A stretch of 39,480 nucleotides of DNA from Prochlorococcus sp. AG-355-J04 (GTDB taxonomy: Bacteria; Cyanobacteriota; Cyanobacteriia; PCC-6307; Cyanobiaceae). Below, in pieces: positions 28,561 through 37,978 of this stretch. The DNA lies in the NCBI GenBank assembly GCA_003280885.1, contig QCDN01000007.1, positions 1-39,480 on the forward strand. The letters are read 5' to 3'. The translations under genes and the position numbers were made by a program. Each line of letters begins with the position of its first letter. Within the stretch, counting starts at the first letter, position 1. Below the pieces are notes generated by a model that was not told the DNA's origin, made no database searches, and worked only from the letters and a program-made list of their open reading frames with translations.

Positions 28561-28610
28561 AATTTATTTTAATATATTTGTTTTATTTAATAAAATTATC
28601 AGACTATTGC

Positions 28611-29357
28611 TCAACTTGCCAAAGATGTTGCTGTTTCGCCAACTCTTTGTGAAGCATAACCAATTCCTCTAACAGTTAATATTAATTCTGGATTTCTTGG
28701 ATCTGGTTCCAATTTACCTCTTAATCTAGCTACATATACATCTACAACTCTTAAATCTGCAGCTCTACGAGGAGGATAACCCCATAGCTGCTCTAAAATT
28801 TCTGCTCGCGGGACAACCTTACCAGGTTCATCAAACAATAATTCTAGAAGGCTAAATTCAGTATAAGTTAAGCTAATTCTATCTCCTGCTCTAGAAACTT
28901 GCCTGCGATTAGTATCAACAACTAAACTTCCAAATTTCATAACTCCTTTTCCGGAGGGAACTTCTTTAGTTTCAGTAACCGATACAGTTGGTCCCATTCT
29001 TCTTAAAATAGTAGCTATCCTAGCCTCTAACTCTTTTGGGCTAAATGGTTTAGATAAGTAATCATCAGCCCCTAAATCCAAGCCTGCGACTCTTTCTGAA
29101 ATAGCCTCTAGAGCTGTTAAGAATATTATTGGTACTACTGATTCAGCTCTAATTCTTCTACAAACAGCGAATCCATCCATTTTTGGAAGCATAACATCAA
29201 GTACTATCAAGTCTGGAGAATCCCTGTGAAAAGACGCGAGAGCTTCTTCTCCGTTAGTGGCTGAATAAACTTGATATCCAGCTAGTTGAAGCCTTGTAAC
29301 TAATACCTTCAAAACTGCTGGTTCATCGTCAACAACTAAAATTCTTGCTTTTGACAT
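28611..29357 (-). CDS. OmpR/PhoB-family response regulator (RpaB/Ycf27-like)
   Basis: 248 aa. Receiver domain with the acidic pair Asp10-Asp11, phospho-acceptor Asp54 in IVLDVMLPKMDGF, Thr81 and Lys103 in SKPFSPKELEARI. The C-terminal winged-helix DNA-binding domain contains LTYTEFSLLELLF and VDVYVARLRGKLE. SKPFSPKELEARI and the long linker resemble RpaB/Ycf27 more than RpaA, but the sequence differs enough from RpaB that it may be a separate paralogue, so no symbol is given. No histidine kinase gene lies nearby, which is normal for these regulators. Confidence 0.9.
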   Translation of the reverse strand: MSKARILVVDDEPAVLKVLVTRLQLAGYQVYSATNGEEALASFHRDSPDLIVLDVMLPKMDGFAVCRRIRAESVVPIIFLTALEAISERVAGLDLGADDYLSKPFSPKELEARIATILRRMGPTVSVTETKEVPSGKGVMKFGSLVVDTNRRQVSRAGDRISLTYTEFSLLELLFDEPGKVVPRAEILEQLWGYPPRRAADLRVVDVYVARLRGKLEPDPRNPELILTVRGIGYASQRVGETATSLAS

Positions 29358-29412
29358 AGTTAAAAAAGATTTCTCGATATTTCAAAGCAAAGAACTATTG
29401 CATTGAACGTTT

Positions 29413-29418
29413 ATTCTA
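29413..29418 (-). promoter_or_regulatory. Candidate -10 box for the response regulator gene
   Basis: The minus strand reads TTGTTAGAATAAACG: TAGAAT lies about 56 bases upstream of the ATG. The 179-base interval between mreD and this gene (29358-29536) is otherwise AT-rich and shows no conserved element I recognise. Confidence 0.3.
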
Positions 29419-29536
29419 ACAATTAAAAATATAACATTACGAACCCTCAAAGAGATATTCCATAGGTTTACAAAATTTTTAATTAATTTGAAGATATAAG
29501 TTTTTTTGCACACTTTTTACTTCTTAGCGAAATTTA

Positions 29537-30055
29537 TTACTGCAATTTTCTTCTTGAAAATTTAAACATTCTTAAAAGTTGGGAGCAAATAAAGGGAGCA
29601 AATAAACCTGTCAAAAAAACTTCAGCTAAGATATTTTTAACACTTGCCATCAACATTAAAGAATTACTATTTGAAAAATTTCTCAACAAAATTTGTAAAA
29701 AATACAGAGTCCCACATAAAAGACTTCCAAAAGAACAAATTAAACCATACCTAAAATGTCCCACCAAATTGTCACTATATAATTTAATTCTCCCAAACAA
29801 AAACCCACAAAAAATTAAGCCTGGTATTTGAGTCAAACTATCATCTAACGTTAGAGAATCTAAAATTAGACCTAAAAACAAACCAAATATTAATCCATTA
29901 ATTGATCCATTAATCATTGACCATGGCAATAACCAGAATAAAGGCCAATATGGCTGAACACCTAAAAATCCAAGCCAATTGGGGTGCCACAAAAAAATAA
30001 TTGGGATAAGAATAAAGCTTATTATGGATATTTTTTTTGAAAAAAATTTATTCAT
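29537..30055 (-). CDS. mreD: Rod shape-determining protein MreD
   Basis: 172 aa from the ATG at 30053-30055, whose first A is the last base of the mreC TAA. An ATG 10 codons upstream (30085) is possible but would overlap mreC by 31 bases and puts a polar stretch before the first helix. About five hydrophobic segments (for example IISFILIPIIFLW and INGLIFGLFLGLILDSL) fit MreD, an inner-membrane partner of MreB/MreC in cell-wall elongation. Sequence conservation of MreD is weak, so the call rests on position and topology. Confidence 0.85.
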   Translation of the reverse strand: MNKFFSKKISIISFILIPIIFLWHPNWLGFLGVQPYWPLFWLLPWSMINGSINGLIFGLFLGLILDSLTLDDSLTQIPGLIFCGFLFGRIKLYSDNLVGHFRYGLICSFGSLLCGTLYFLQILLRNFSNSNSLMLMASVKNILAEVFLTGLFAPFICSQLLRMFKFSRRKLQ

Positions 30056-30804
30056 TAAATATTTACTTTCAAAATTTGCACCCAATCAATTACATGAGGT
30101 TTTGCCAAAAGTGAAATTTTTGCCGTTTTTTTTGATTTCAATGTCTCATCTATAGATTGGACAATACCAATAGGGATATTTGGAGGTAATAACGTACTAG
30201 CAGGCGATGATGATACAAAATCTCCGACTTTAATATCAGCATCCTTTGAATAAAGTATTAAGCTAGGATAATCATCTCCTAAACCGACCAGTAATCCATT
30301 AATTTGAATTCTATCCACCCAAACGCCTAACTTACTCTCTGGAGAAGTTATTAAAGTTACTGACGAAGTAAATAAAGAAGTATCCTTTACTCTTCCTAAT
30401 AATCCACCCGGACCAGTAACAATATTACCAATTTCTACTCCATCTTTTGAACCTTTATTTAAAATTATTTGTCTCCACCAACTGCCTGTTTTTCTCGAAA
30501 TAACTGCAGCTGAAATCTTTTCGTTATTAGATGATTCTTGAAGAGATAAGATTCGCCTCAATCTTAGATTATCTTTTCTAAGGAGATTTAACTTTATTAA
30601 ATATTCTTGGTCTATACTCTCAAGAACAATTTCTTTTTGAAATTGACCTGGCCAAAAAGGCTTTGAAATAAAATAATAAATATCCTTATAAAAAGATCCT
30701 TTTGATAGCCTTACAAAAACTAAAAATAAAAAAATCGCAAAGAATAGCCAATTTTTCTTTTTATGCCACCAACGAGTAGTAGATATTCGTCGAATACCTA
30801 GCAT
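30055..30804 (-). CDS. mreC: Rod shape-determining protein MreC
   Basis: 249 aa. One N-terminal membrane helix (about residues 19-31, WLFFAIFLFLVFV) leads to a coiled-coil segment (SIDQEYLIKLNLLRKDNLRL, then RRILSLQES). A beta-rich periplasmic domain follows, with the family pattern AAVISRKTGSWWRQIILNKG, then GSKDGVEIGNIVTGPGGLLG. It scaffolds the elongasome outside the membrane. It starts 4 bases after the mreB stop and shares its stop base with the mreD start. Confidence 0.94.
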   Translation of the reverse strand: MLGIRRISTTRWWHKKKNWLFFAIFLFLVFVRLSKGSFYKDIYYFISKPFWPGQFQKEIVLESIDQEYLIKLNLLRKDNLRLRRILSLQESSNNEKISAAVISRKTGSWWRQIILNKGSKDGVEIGNIVTGPGGLLGRVKDTSLFTSSVTLITSPESKLGVWVDRIQINGLLVGLGDDYPSLILYSKDADIKVGDFVSSSPASTLLPPNIPIGIVQSIDETLKSKKTAKISLLAKPHVIDWVQILKVNI

Positions 30805-30808
30805 AATA

Positions 30809-31861
30809 TTAATCTCTTATGGCATTTCTTATATATTCTGGAGTGTCAACAACTCTTTTCAGTTTTTTAAAATCATCCAAAACCTCTCCACAACCATTAA
30901 CTACGCAAAGCAGTGGATTTTCTGCTATGTGAGTAAAAATTCCTGTTTCATCGCTTAATAAATCATTAATACCTCTCACTAAAGCTCCACCTCCTGCAAG
31001 CATAATCCCCCTATCAACAATGTCTGCAGCAAGTTCAGGGGGGGTTCGCTCTAAAGTTCTTTTTACAGCTTCCACTATTTTGCTAAGTGTTTCAGCCATA
31101 GCTTCCCTGATTTCTCCTGATGTCAAAGTGACTGACCTAGGTAAACCAGATAAAAGATGTAAACCTCTAACCTCTAAAGTAGTTTTATCAAAATCATCAT
31201 CTGGAAATGCAGATCCAATTTTAATTTTGATATCTTCTGCAGTTCTCTCTCCAACAACTAAATTGTGAACTTTTTTAAGATATAGCGCAATTGACTCATT
31301 TATTTCATCGCCAGCTATTCGAACAGATTCACTCAATACAGTTCCACCTAAACTTAATACTGCAACTTCAGTAGTACCTCCACCAATATCTACAATCATA
31401 GTTCCAATTGGCTCAGTTACTGGTAATGATGCGCCTATTGCTGCTGCAACTGGTTCATCAATTAAGTGAACTTCTCTTGCTCCGGCCAATCCAGCTTCTC
31501 TGACTGCTCTTCGCTCAACACTAGTAACTCCACTTGGGATTCCAATTACTATTCTTGGCGCTACTATCCCCTTGCCTTCGTTACATTTTTGAATAAATGT
31601 TTTTATCATTTGTTCTGCGGCATCAAAATCTGCGATAACCCCATCTCTAAGTGGTCTTACGGCTCTAATATTTCCAGGGGTCCTTCCAAGCATTAACTTT
31701 GCTTCTTTACCAACAGCTAATGGAATGCCTTCTTCTAAGTCCATAGCTACCACAGAAGGCTCTTGTAAAACAACGCCCTTTCCTGATACGTGTATAAGAG
31801 TATTGGCTGTTCCCAAATCTATGCCAATATCTCTAGAAAATTTAAATCTGTTAAAAATCAT
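30809..31861 (-). CDS. mreB: Rod shape-determining protein MreB (actin-like)
   Basis: 350 aa. Actin-fold nucleotide motifs: [17 protein letters not shown] (phosphate 1, Asp15), [19 protein letters not shown] (phosphate 2) and [15 protein letters not shown] (adenosine). Conserved [20 protein letters not shown] is the MreB signature (here MLGRTPGN). It forms membrane-associated filaments that guide lateral wall synthesis. It is the first gene of mreBCD and is divergent from ssb, with a plausible TATATT/TATTAT -10 region shortly upstream of the start. Confidence 0.97.
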   Translation of the reverse strand: MIFNRFKFSRDIGIDLGTANTLIHVSGKGVVLQEPSVVAMDLEEGIPLAVGKEAKLMLGRTPGNIRAVRPLRDGVIADFDAAEQMIKTFIQKCNEGKGIVAPRIVIGIPSGVTSVERRAVREAGLAGAREVHLIDEPVAAAIGASLPVTEPIGTMIVDIGGGTTEVAVLSLGGTVLSESVRIAGDEINESIALYLKKVHNLVVGERTAEDIKIKIGSAFPDDDFDKTTLEVRGLHLLSGLPRSVTLTSGEIREAMAETLSKIVEAVKRTLERTPPELAADIVDRGIMLAGGGALVRGINDLLSDETGIFTHIAENPLLCVVNGCGEVLDDFKKLKRVVDTPEYIRNAIRD

Positions 31862-31994
31862 ATTAAGAATACTTTTTATAAATAATATATCTATTTTTTA
31901 GGAAGCTCTCAGAATTCTTTCGTTTAGTTATGAATAGCACGCAAAACTTTGAGCAGAAACTGAAAATATGAGTAGTATTAAAAAAAAAAAAATT

Positions 31995-32366
31995 ATGGAA
32001 ATTAACACTATTAACCTAGTTGGCAGAGCAGGAAGAGAACCAGATGTCAGATATTTTGAATCTGGCAGTATCGTAGCAAATTTCACAATTGCAGTTAACA
32101 GAAGAAGCAGAGATGAAGAACCCGACTGGTTTAATTTAGAGATATGGGGCAAGCAAGCACAAATAGCTGCAGATTACGTTAAAAAAGGATCTTTAATTGG
32201 AATTACAGGAAGCTTTAAAATTGATAGTTGGAAAGATAAAAATACTGGGGAAGATAGATATAAACCAGTTGTTAGGGTCGATAGATTAAACTTACTAGGC
32301 TCTCGAAAAGAGTCTGATAATACCCAATATTCTAATAGTAGTAACTCTAGTGAAATCCCTTTTTAA
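31995..32366 (+). CDS. ssb: Single-stranded DNA-binding protein
   Basis: 123 aa from the ATG at 31995. A second ATG in frame at 31968 would add 9 residues, mostly lysines encoded by a 13-base A run. The conserved OB-fold begins at INTINLVGRAGREPDVRYFE, and the later WFNLEIWGKQAQIAADYVKKGSL is typical. The C-terminal acidic/hydrophobic tip reads SSEIPF, matching the SSB partner-binding tail (usually DDIPF). The linker is short. It ends overlapping the convergent dedA stop by 4 bases. Confidence 0.9.
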   Translation: MEINTINLVGRAGREPDVRYFESGSIVANFTIAVNRRSRDEEPDWFNLEIWGKQAQIAADYVKKGSLIGITGSFKIDSWKDKNTGEDRYKPVVRVDRLNLLGSRKESDNTQYSNSSNSSEIPF

Positions 32367-33022
32367 TGTCTATTTTTTTTTAAAAATCTAATAATAATTC
32401 TCATAAAAAAATATAAAAGAATTAAAATTAAAATTGGCTTTACAACATATTTGATTTGATCTAAGTATGTTTCAATGATTGGATAATTTTCACCAAATAA
32501 ATAACCTGCGTAAGTAAGAAGTGCTACCCATATCAAGCTACCAAATGTAGTCCAAATCAAAAATTTTCTTAATGGCATAAGCTCTATACCAGCGGGAACT
32601 GAAATTAAAGTTCTTATACCTGGTACTAATCTGCCCCAAAAAACTAAAGAAACTCCGTATTTATCAAACCAACTTTTACTTTTACTTAAATCATTAGAAG
32701 AAATACCCAGATATTTACCTCTTTTATCTAGAAAATTTGAAAGTCTTTTTTCATTTACTAATCTACCTAGGTAATACCAAGGCAAGGATCCTAAAACAGT
32801 TCCAAGTAATCCCCAAAAAACTAAAATATAAAAATTTAATTTTTGTTGATAAACGAAAAACCCCCCTAATGGCATTATTATTTCAGACGGAATTGGAGGT
32901 ATTATGTTTTCTAAAAACATAGCCAAACAAATAGTAAGGTATGCAATTGTTGAATTCTTTTCAACAGCCAAACTAATATAGTCTGGGATTGAAGTAAGAA
33001 AATTTACAAAAATGAAACTCAC
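32363..33022 (-). CDS. DedA-family membrane protein
   Basis: 219 aa with several hydrophobic segments. The family signature is clear: FLENIIPPIPSEIIMPLGGFF near the N-terminus, then VFWGRLVPGIRTLISVPAG and the glycine-rich GSLIWVALLTYAGYLFGENY. DedA/SNARE-associated proteins act in membrane homeostasis and lipid translocation. The exact role here is unknown. It lies 2 bases downstream of ahcY, so they are probably co-transcribed. It is convergent with and overlapping ssb. Confidence 0.92.
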   Translation of the reverse strand: MSFIFVNFLTSIPDYISLAVEKNSTIAYLTICLAMFLENIIPPIPSEIIMPLGGFFVYQQKLNFYILVFWGLLGTVLGSLPWYYLGRLVNEKRLSNFLDKRGKYLGISSNDLSKSKSWFDKYGVSLVFWGRLVPGIRTLISVPAGIELMPLRKFLIWTTFGSLIWVALLTYAGYLFGENYPIIETYLDQIKYVVKPILILILLYFFMRIIIRFLKKNRH

Positions 33023-33024
33023 AC

Positions 33025-34443
33025 TTAGTATCTATAAAGCTCTGGTTTATAGGGTCCTTCTACAGAGACATTAATATAGTCAGCTTGTTCCTTAGTTAAT
33101 TTTGTTAATTTTGCGCCAATTTTATCAAGATGTAATCTAGCCACCATTTCATCTAAATGTTTTGGTAAAACATAAACCTCTCTAGCATATTTTTCTGACT
33201 TATTGAAAAGTTCAATTTGAGCAAGTACTTGATTAGTAAAAGAATTACTCATTACAAAACTTGGATGTCCAGTGGCACAGCCTAAGTTGACTAATCTACC
33301 TTCAGCTAAAAGTATTATTTTATTGCCAGTCGGTAAAGTTATGTGATCAACCTGCGGCTTAATATTTTCCCATGGATAATCTTTCAATGAAGCCACATCA
33401 ATTTCATTATCGAAATGGCCGATATTACAGACTATGGCCTCATCTTTCATCTTGACAAGATTTTTATTTGTTATTACCTGATAGTTCCCAGTTGCTGTAA
33501 CAAATATATCTATATCTTCCACAACATCGTCTAATGTGACAACGCTAAAACCTTCCATTGCCGCTTGAAGAGCACAAATAGGATCAACTTCAGCAACTTT
33601 TACAATTGCACCAAGTCCTCTTAGAGACTGGGCTGAACCTTTACCTACATCTCCAAAACCCATTACTAAAGCAACCTTTCCAGCGATCATTACATCAGTG
33701 GCACGCTTTATGCTATCAACTAGTGATTCTCGGCAGCCATATAAATTATCAAATTTGCTCTTAGTCACTGAATCGTTAACATTAATAGCAGGGAAAGGTA
33801 GAGCATTTTGCTTTTGCAGTTGATAAAGTCTTGCAACTCCTGTTGTAGTTTCTTCAGTGACGCCAATGATATTACTCTTAATTCTGGAATAGAAGTCACT
33901 ATCATTTTCCAACTTAGACTTAATAGAATTGAATAAAGCAATTTCTTCTTCATTACCGGGATTATCTAAAACAGATAAATCTTTTTCTGCTTTACTTCCG
34001 AGTATTAATAAGCCAGTTGCATCTCCACCATCATCAAGAATCATATTTGGAGAGTCTGAACCCCAATCAAGGATGTAGTGGGTATATTGCCAATATTCTT
34101 CAAGAGTCTCACCTTTTTTTGCGTATACAGAAATTCCTTGATCTGCGATAGCTGCTGCTGCATGATCTTGAGTTGAAAAAATATTGCATGAAGCCCATTT
34201 TACTTCTGCACCAAGATCGACAAGAGTTTCTATTAAAACTGCTGTCTGAATAGTCATATGAAGACTTCCAGCTATTTTTGCACCTTTGAGTGGCTTTTCA
34301 GATTGATATTTATCTCTAAGTGCCATTAAACCAGGCATTTCCGTTTCAGCAATTTTAATTTCTTTACGACCAAAATCTGATAAAGCTATATCAGTAATTA
34401 CGTAATTAGGGATGGAAGTTTTAACTGAATTTGCGATAACCAT
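33025..34443 (-). CDS. ahcY: S-adenosylhomocysteine hydrolase
   Basis: 472 aa. It splits SAH to adenosine and homocysteine, sustaining methyl transfer. NAD-binding Rossmann motif [21 protein letters not shown], substrate-site [20 protein letters not shown] and the C-terminal [20 protein letters not shown] all match. The start is kept at the ATG at 34443, 51 bases from the divergent tsaE GTG. No SAH riboswitch is visible in that short gap. Confidence 0.97.
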   Translation of the reverse strand: MVIANSVKTSIPNYVITDIALSDFGRKEIKIAETEMPGLMALRDKYQSEKPLKGAKIAGSLHMTIQTAVLIETLVDLGAEVKWASCNIFSTQDHAAAAIADQGISVYAKKGETLEEYWQYTHYILDWGSDSPNMILDDGGDATGLLILGSKAEKDLSVLDNPGNEEEIALFNSIKSKLENDSDFYSRIKSNIIGVTEETTTGVARLYQLQKQNALPFPAINVNDSVTKSKFDNLYGCRESLVDSIKRATDVMIAGKVALVMGFGDVGKGSAQSLRGLGAIVKVAEVDPICALQAAMEGFSVVTLDDVVEDIDIFVTATGNYQVITNKNLVKMKDEAIVCNIGHFDNEIDVASLKDYPWENIKPQVDHITLPTGNKIILLAEGRLVNLGCATGHPSFVMSNSFTNQVLAQIELFNKSEKYAREVYVLPKHLDEMVARLHLDKIGAKLTKLTKEQADYINVSVEGPYKPELYRY

Positions 34444-34494
34444 TTCTAAAAATACTTTTTCATTTAAACTATAAATGATTTTTGTGTAATTTTT

Positions 34495-34932
34495 GTGTTT
34501 GTTGAGAATTTAAATGAGACTTTAAATTTAGGAAAGAAACTCTCACACAAATTAAATCCCCAATCAATTGTTTTATTACAGGGCCCAATTGGGGCTGGAA
34601 AAACTTCATTTGTTCAAGGAATTGCTAAAGGCTTATCAATCACTGAGGACATTACAAGCCCTACATTTGCTTTATCGCATCACTATAACTCCGGAAAAAT
34701 TCCACTAATTCACCTTGATTTATACAGGTTAGAAAATGTTTCTTCAGCAAAAGAAGTTTTTTTTTCAGAAGAAGAAGAAGCAATACAAAGACAAGCTATC
34801 TTAGTTATTGAATGGCCAGAATTAATAGAACCAGTTATTGATAATTACTGGAAAATAGAAATTAGTTACGCAAGAAATTATGGAAGACACTACAAAATAA
34901 GAAGTCCCAAAAATTTTTTAACCTTCTCATAG
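34495..34932 (+). CDS. tsaE: tRNA threonylcarbamoyladenosine biosynthesis ATPase TsaE
   Basis: 145 aa from a GTG at 34495. Walker [16 protein letters not shown], then [11 protein letters not shown] and HLDLYRLE are the TsaE signature. With TsaB and TsaD it modifies A37 in tRNAs that read ANN codons. A TATAAA hexamer at 34470-34475 sits well for a promoter. Its final 43 bases overlap the 3' end of the convergent sugar kinase gene. Confidence 0.92.
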   Translation: MFVENLNETLNLGKKLSHKLNPQSIVLLQGPIGAGKTSFVQGIAKGLSITEDITSPTFALSHHYNSGKIPLIHLDLYRLENVSSAKEVFFSEEEEAIQRQAILVIEWPELIEPVIDNYWKIEISYARNYGRHYKIRSPKNFLTFS

Positions 34933-35888
34933 CATGGCTGCTGTTCAATGGCGCCTTCACCAAGACAAGTTAATAATCCACAAACTCCTGCGAATTTAAT
35001 GCAATCTTCTATCTCTAGTTCATTTGAAGGATATCCTGAAGAAATTAATTTTGAAATTAAGCCAGCTAGAAAAGCATCCCCTGCGCCAGTTGTATCAACA
35101 ATTTTTTGTGAAGTAGGAGTTTCGGTAATTCCCTGCAATCCATTGATATACCATTCAACTGGATTTTTTCCATCAGTTATTATTACATCTGGTCTAGAAG
35201 ACAATTGTTGAGATATTAGCAAGGGATTTACATCCCCAAAAAACAAAGTTGCTTCTTCCTTAGCAAGTTTTAAAACATTTGCATGATTTAAAAATTTCTT
35301 GATTAAATTAACTCTTGCGGCTTCACTAATTTCTGATGAAAAACGTGAATGATCCCAAAAGACCTCTCTCCAATTCAAATCAATAACTATTTTGACTTCA
35401 AATTTTTTAGCATGTTCAAGAACAAAAAAAATAGTCTCTGACGATATTGGAGATGATAATAAGATCGTTCCTGTAACCAAATATTTTGTTTCTAGAAAAG
35501 ATTTCTCCAAATTTAAAATTTCTTTTTCGATTAATTTCACACTTAGAGCTTCGTCAGCGAAGCATAAGTTAGAACTTTCTTCAAATCCTGAAAAAAAACG
35601 ATCTCCAAATTGATCTCTATCTACATTAACCACCCGAGTAGATAAATCATTATCTATTTGTAGGAAATCTAAATTAACATCTAATTCATTAAATTTCGTA
35701 ATGAATTTTTTTCCATAATCATCGCTACCCAAACTTCCTATAAATATTGTATCTATTTTTAATTTTCTTAATGCACAAGCAACATTCGCCGGTGCACCAC
35801 CCAAAAAATCTCTAAATCCTTGATTTGACTTATTTCTGATTCTGTCTATTAAGGCCTCTCCAATACAAATGACCTTTTTCTTTTTCAT
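34890..35888 (-). CDS. PfkB-family sugar kinase (fructokinase-like)
   Basis: 332 aa from the ATG at 35886-35888. The frame extends 13 codons upstream to 35927, but KKKKVICIGEALIDRI is the natural N-terminus. First PfkB signature GGAPANVACALRKL is present, and the second, DTTGAGDAFLAGLISKL with catalytic Asp, is near the C-terminus. Family members phosphorylate fructose, ribose or similar sugars. Fructokinase fits best, given EALIDRI and the length. It overlaps tsaE by 43 bases tail to tail and is divergent from the second alpha/beta hydrolase. Confidence 0.9.
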   Translation of the reverse strand: MKKKKVICIGEALIDRIRNKSNQGFRDFLGGAPANVACALRKLKIDTIFIGSLGSDDYGKKFITKFNELDVNLDFLQIDNDLSTRVVNVDRDQFGDRFFSGFEESSNLCFADEALSVKLIEKEILNLEKSFLETKYLVTGTILLSSPISSETIFFVLEHAKKFEVKIVIDLNWREVFWDHSRFSSEISEAARVNLIKKFLNHANVLKLAKEEATLFFGDVNPLLISQQLSSRPDVIITDGKNPVEWYINGLQGITETPTSQKIVDTTGAGDAFLAGLISKLISSGYPSNELEIEDCIKFAGVCGLLTCLGEGAIEQQPCYEKVKKFLGLLIL

Positions 35889-35977
35889 AAAATGAACACT
35901 TTTTCTTAAATAAGAATAATTTATCAAAAACGAATATTTTTTTTTTGAATTAAAGTTTAATTAAAAGCATACTCATA

Positions 35978-36892
35978 GTGTCTCTAAATCTATCTGAAAC
36001 TTGGAAGTGGAAAAATTGGGAAATTTCTTGGTCTTCATCAAAAGAATTTACTTCTGAAAAAGATATAAAAATTTTATTAGTTCATGGATTTGGAGCATCA
36101 AAAAACCACTGGAGACATAATCAAGATTTTCTTGGTAAATTTTCTAACTGCTATTCAATAGATTTAATAGGATTCGGAGAAAGCAGTCAGCCTAGTGCCT
36201 TATTAAATTACGAACCTGAGAAAGAAAACTCAATTAAATATTCGTTTGACCTATGGAGTAATCAAATATCAACATTTTGTGCAGAGGTAATAAAATCTCC
36301 TGTTTACTTGATAGGGAATTCAATTGGTGGTGTTATTTCATTGAAAGCTGCTGAAATCCTCAAAGATAATTGCAAAGGCGTCATTTTGATTAATTGTGCA
36401 CAAAGAACCATGGATGATAAACGTTTAAAAAAAAGCGATATCTTAATGAATCTACTTAGACCCGTCCTTAAAACGATAGTCAGACAAAGAATAATTAGTA
36501 ACACACTTTTTACAAGAGCTGCTAATCCAAAAGTAATAAAGAAAATACTTGAACAAGCTTACCCTTCAGGAAAAAATATCGATAAAGAATTGATTGAAAT
36601 ACTTTATCAACCCTCTCAAAGGAAAAATTCAAAAGAAGCATTTCGTGGTTTTATTAACATATTTGATGACTATCTTGCAACTGACCTTTTCGATAAAGTT
36701 GATGCTCCAATTCAATTGATTTGGGGTGAAAAAGATCCTTGGGAATCTTTAAACGAAGCAAAAGAATGGGAAAAAAAATTCAGGAATATTAAAAGATTAG
36801 ATATAATTAATGAAGCAGGTCACTGTCCTCATGATGAAGAACCCGAAAAAACAAATAAGTTAATAATTGAATTTATTCAAGAAACAAAATAA
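35978..36892 (+). CDS. Alpha/beta hydrolase, second copy (chlorophyll dephytylase/pheophytinase-like signature)
   Basis: 304 aa with a GTG start. Motifs are VHGFGASKNHWRHN, the nucleophile elbow LIGNSIGGVISL (Ser115), WGEKDPW (Asp253) and EAGHCPHDEEPE (His282). The order and wording match the hydrolase at 7511-8410, so the two are paralogues, but overall they differ and the N-terminal extensions do not align by eye. A pigment-linked role is a hint only. Its last 16 bases overlap the end of the convergent sigma factor gene. Confidence 0.9.
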   Translation: MSLNLSETWKWKNWEISWSSSKEFTSEKDIKILLVHGFGASKNHWRHNQDFLGKFSNCYSIDLIGFGESSQPSALLNYEPEKENSIKYSFDLWSNQISTFCAEVIKSPVYLIGNSIGGVISLKAAEILKDNCKGVILINCAQRTMDDKRLKKSDILMNLLRPVLKTIVRQRIISNTLFTRAANPKVIKKILEQAYPSGKNIDKELIEILYQPSQRKNSKEAFRGFINIFDDYLATDLFDKVDAPIQLIWGEKDPWESLNEAKEWEKKFRNIKRLDIINEAGHCPHDEEPEKTNKLIIEFIQETK

Positions 36893-37878
36893 GCCTCTAC
36901 ATTATCACTAAGTCTTCTCAAACCTCTTAACCCATCTCTTTCTAGGTTTCTTACTCGATCTCTACTTATGCCAAGCACCCTTCCTATACCTGTAAGAGAC
37001 ATTGGCTCATCACCATCCATCCCGTATCTCATTCTTAAAACTCTACATTGCAGATCAGGCAATTGATGTAAAAGAGAATGCAGATCACCTCTCATACAAT
37101 CCATTTCTATTTGTTCGTCTGGCAAATCCTCCCCCCCTGCCAATAAATCTAATAAAACAGTATCTTCACCATCACCAACTTTGGTTTCAAGGCTAACAGG
37201 CTGTCCAGCTTTGCACATCAAATCTTTAACGTCATCTTCAGGAAGCTCTACGTATTTTGCAAGTTCACTTACAGTGGGAGTTCTAGACATTTCTTGGCTA
37301 AGCTCTCTTTGACCTTTTTTTAACTTATTCAACATTTCGGTTATGTGAATTGGTAACCTTATTGCCCTACTTTTTTCAGCTATTGCTCTTGTAATACCTT
37401 GTCTAATCCACCAGTATGCATATGTTGAAAACTTATAACCTCTGGCTGGATCAAATTTTTCAACTCCTCTTACCAGTCCTATAGTTCCCTCCTGAATTAA
37501 ATCTAGAAGTTCCATATTTCTTTTTGTATATTTTTTTGCAACACTTACTACTAATCTTAGATTAGCTGCGACCATTCTTTCTTTAGCTCTCTGTCCAGTT
37601 CTCAATCTTCTTTTTATTATGGATGTAGATAAATTTAATTTGGCCGATAATTCATCAATACTAGGCTTATCTCCTGTTAATTCGATAATTTCTAATTCTG
37701 TTCTTTCAACTTCCATGTACTCTTGAACTTGTCGACCTAGAGTAATTTCTTGCTCATGCGATAGTAACGGAACTCTACCTATATCCCTTAAGTATGATCG
37801 AACAAGATCAACATCATTACTAGCTTTTATACTCGCGATTGAAGCTAGTTTATTTTCGCCTATTGTTTCAGAAGACAT
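36877..37878 (-). CDS. Group 2 RNA polymerase sigma-70 family factor
   Basis: 333 aa from the ATG at 37876-37878. The open frame reaches 37911, but SSETIGENKL is a better N-terminus. Region 1.2 reads DLVRSYLRDIGRVPLLSHEQE. Regions 2.1-2.4 include RLVVSVAKKYTKRNMELLDL, KFSTYAYWWIRQGITRAI and RAIRLPIHITEMLNKL. Region 4 has the helix-turn-helix LTGIGRVLGISRDRVRNLERDGL. There is no long region 1.1, so it is a non-essential group 2 factor rather than the housekeeping RpoD. The cyanobacterial subgroup cannot be named by eye. It lies downstream of mgtE on the same strand. Confidence 0.93.
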   Translation of the reverse strand: MSSETIGENKLASIASIKASNDVDLVRSYLRDIGRVPLLSHEQEITLGRQVQEYMEVERTELEIIELTGDKPSIDELSAKLNLSTSIIKRRLRTGQRAKERMVAANLRLVVSVAKKYTKRNMELLDLIQEGTIGLVRGVEKFDPARGYKFSTYAYWWIRQGITRAIAEKSRAIRLPIHITEMLNKLKKGQRELSQEMSRTPTVSELAKYVELPEDDVKDLMCKAGQPVSLETKVGDGEDTVLLDLLAGGEDLPDEQIEMDCMRGDLHSLLHQLPDLQCRVLRMRYGMDGDEPMSLTGIGRVLGISRDRVRNLERDGLRGLRRLSDNVEAYFVS

Positions 37879-37978
37879 AAAAGTTAAATGATGTTTTGTA
37901 AACAATACCATTAAGAAATGTAAAGTTAAACAAAAAAATCCACAATTTTACAAAAATGAGAATAAATACCTAGTTTAT

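Noticed and set aside
34444-34494. SAH riboswitch upstream of ahcY
   Set aside because: The gap is 51 bases, AT-rich, and has none of the conserved aptamer blocks.
35948-35962. AATTAAA-g-TTTAATT palindrome between the sugar kinase and second hydrolase genes
   Set aside because: It is short and purely AT, expected by chance in this composition, so it was not listed as an operator.
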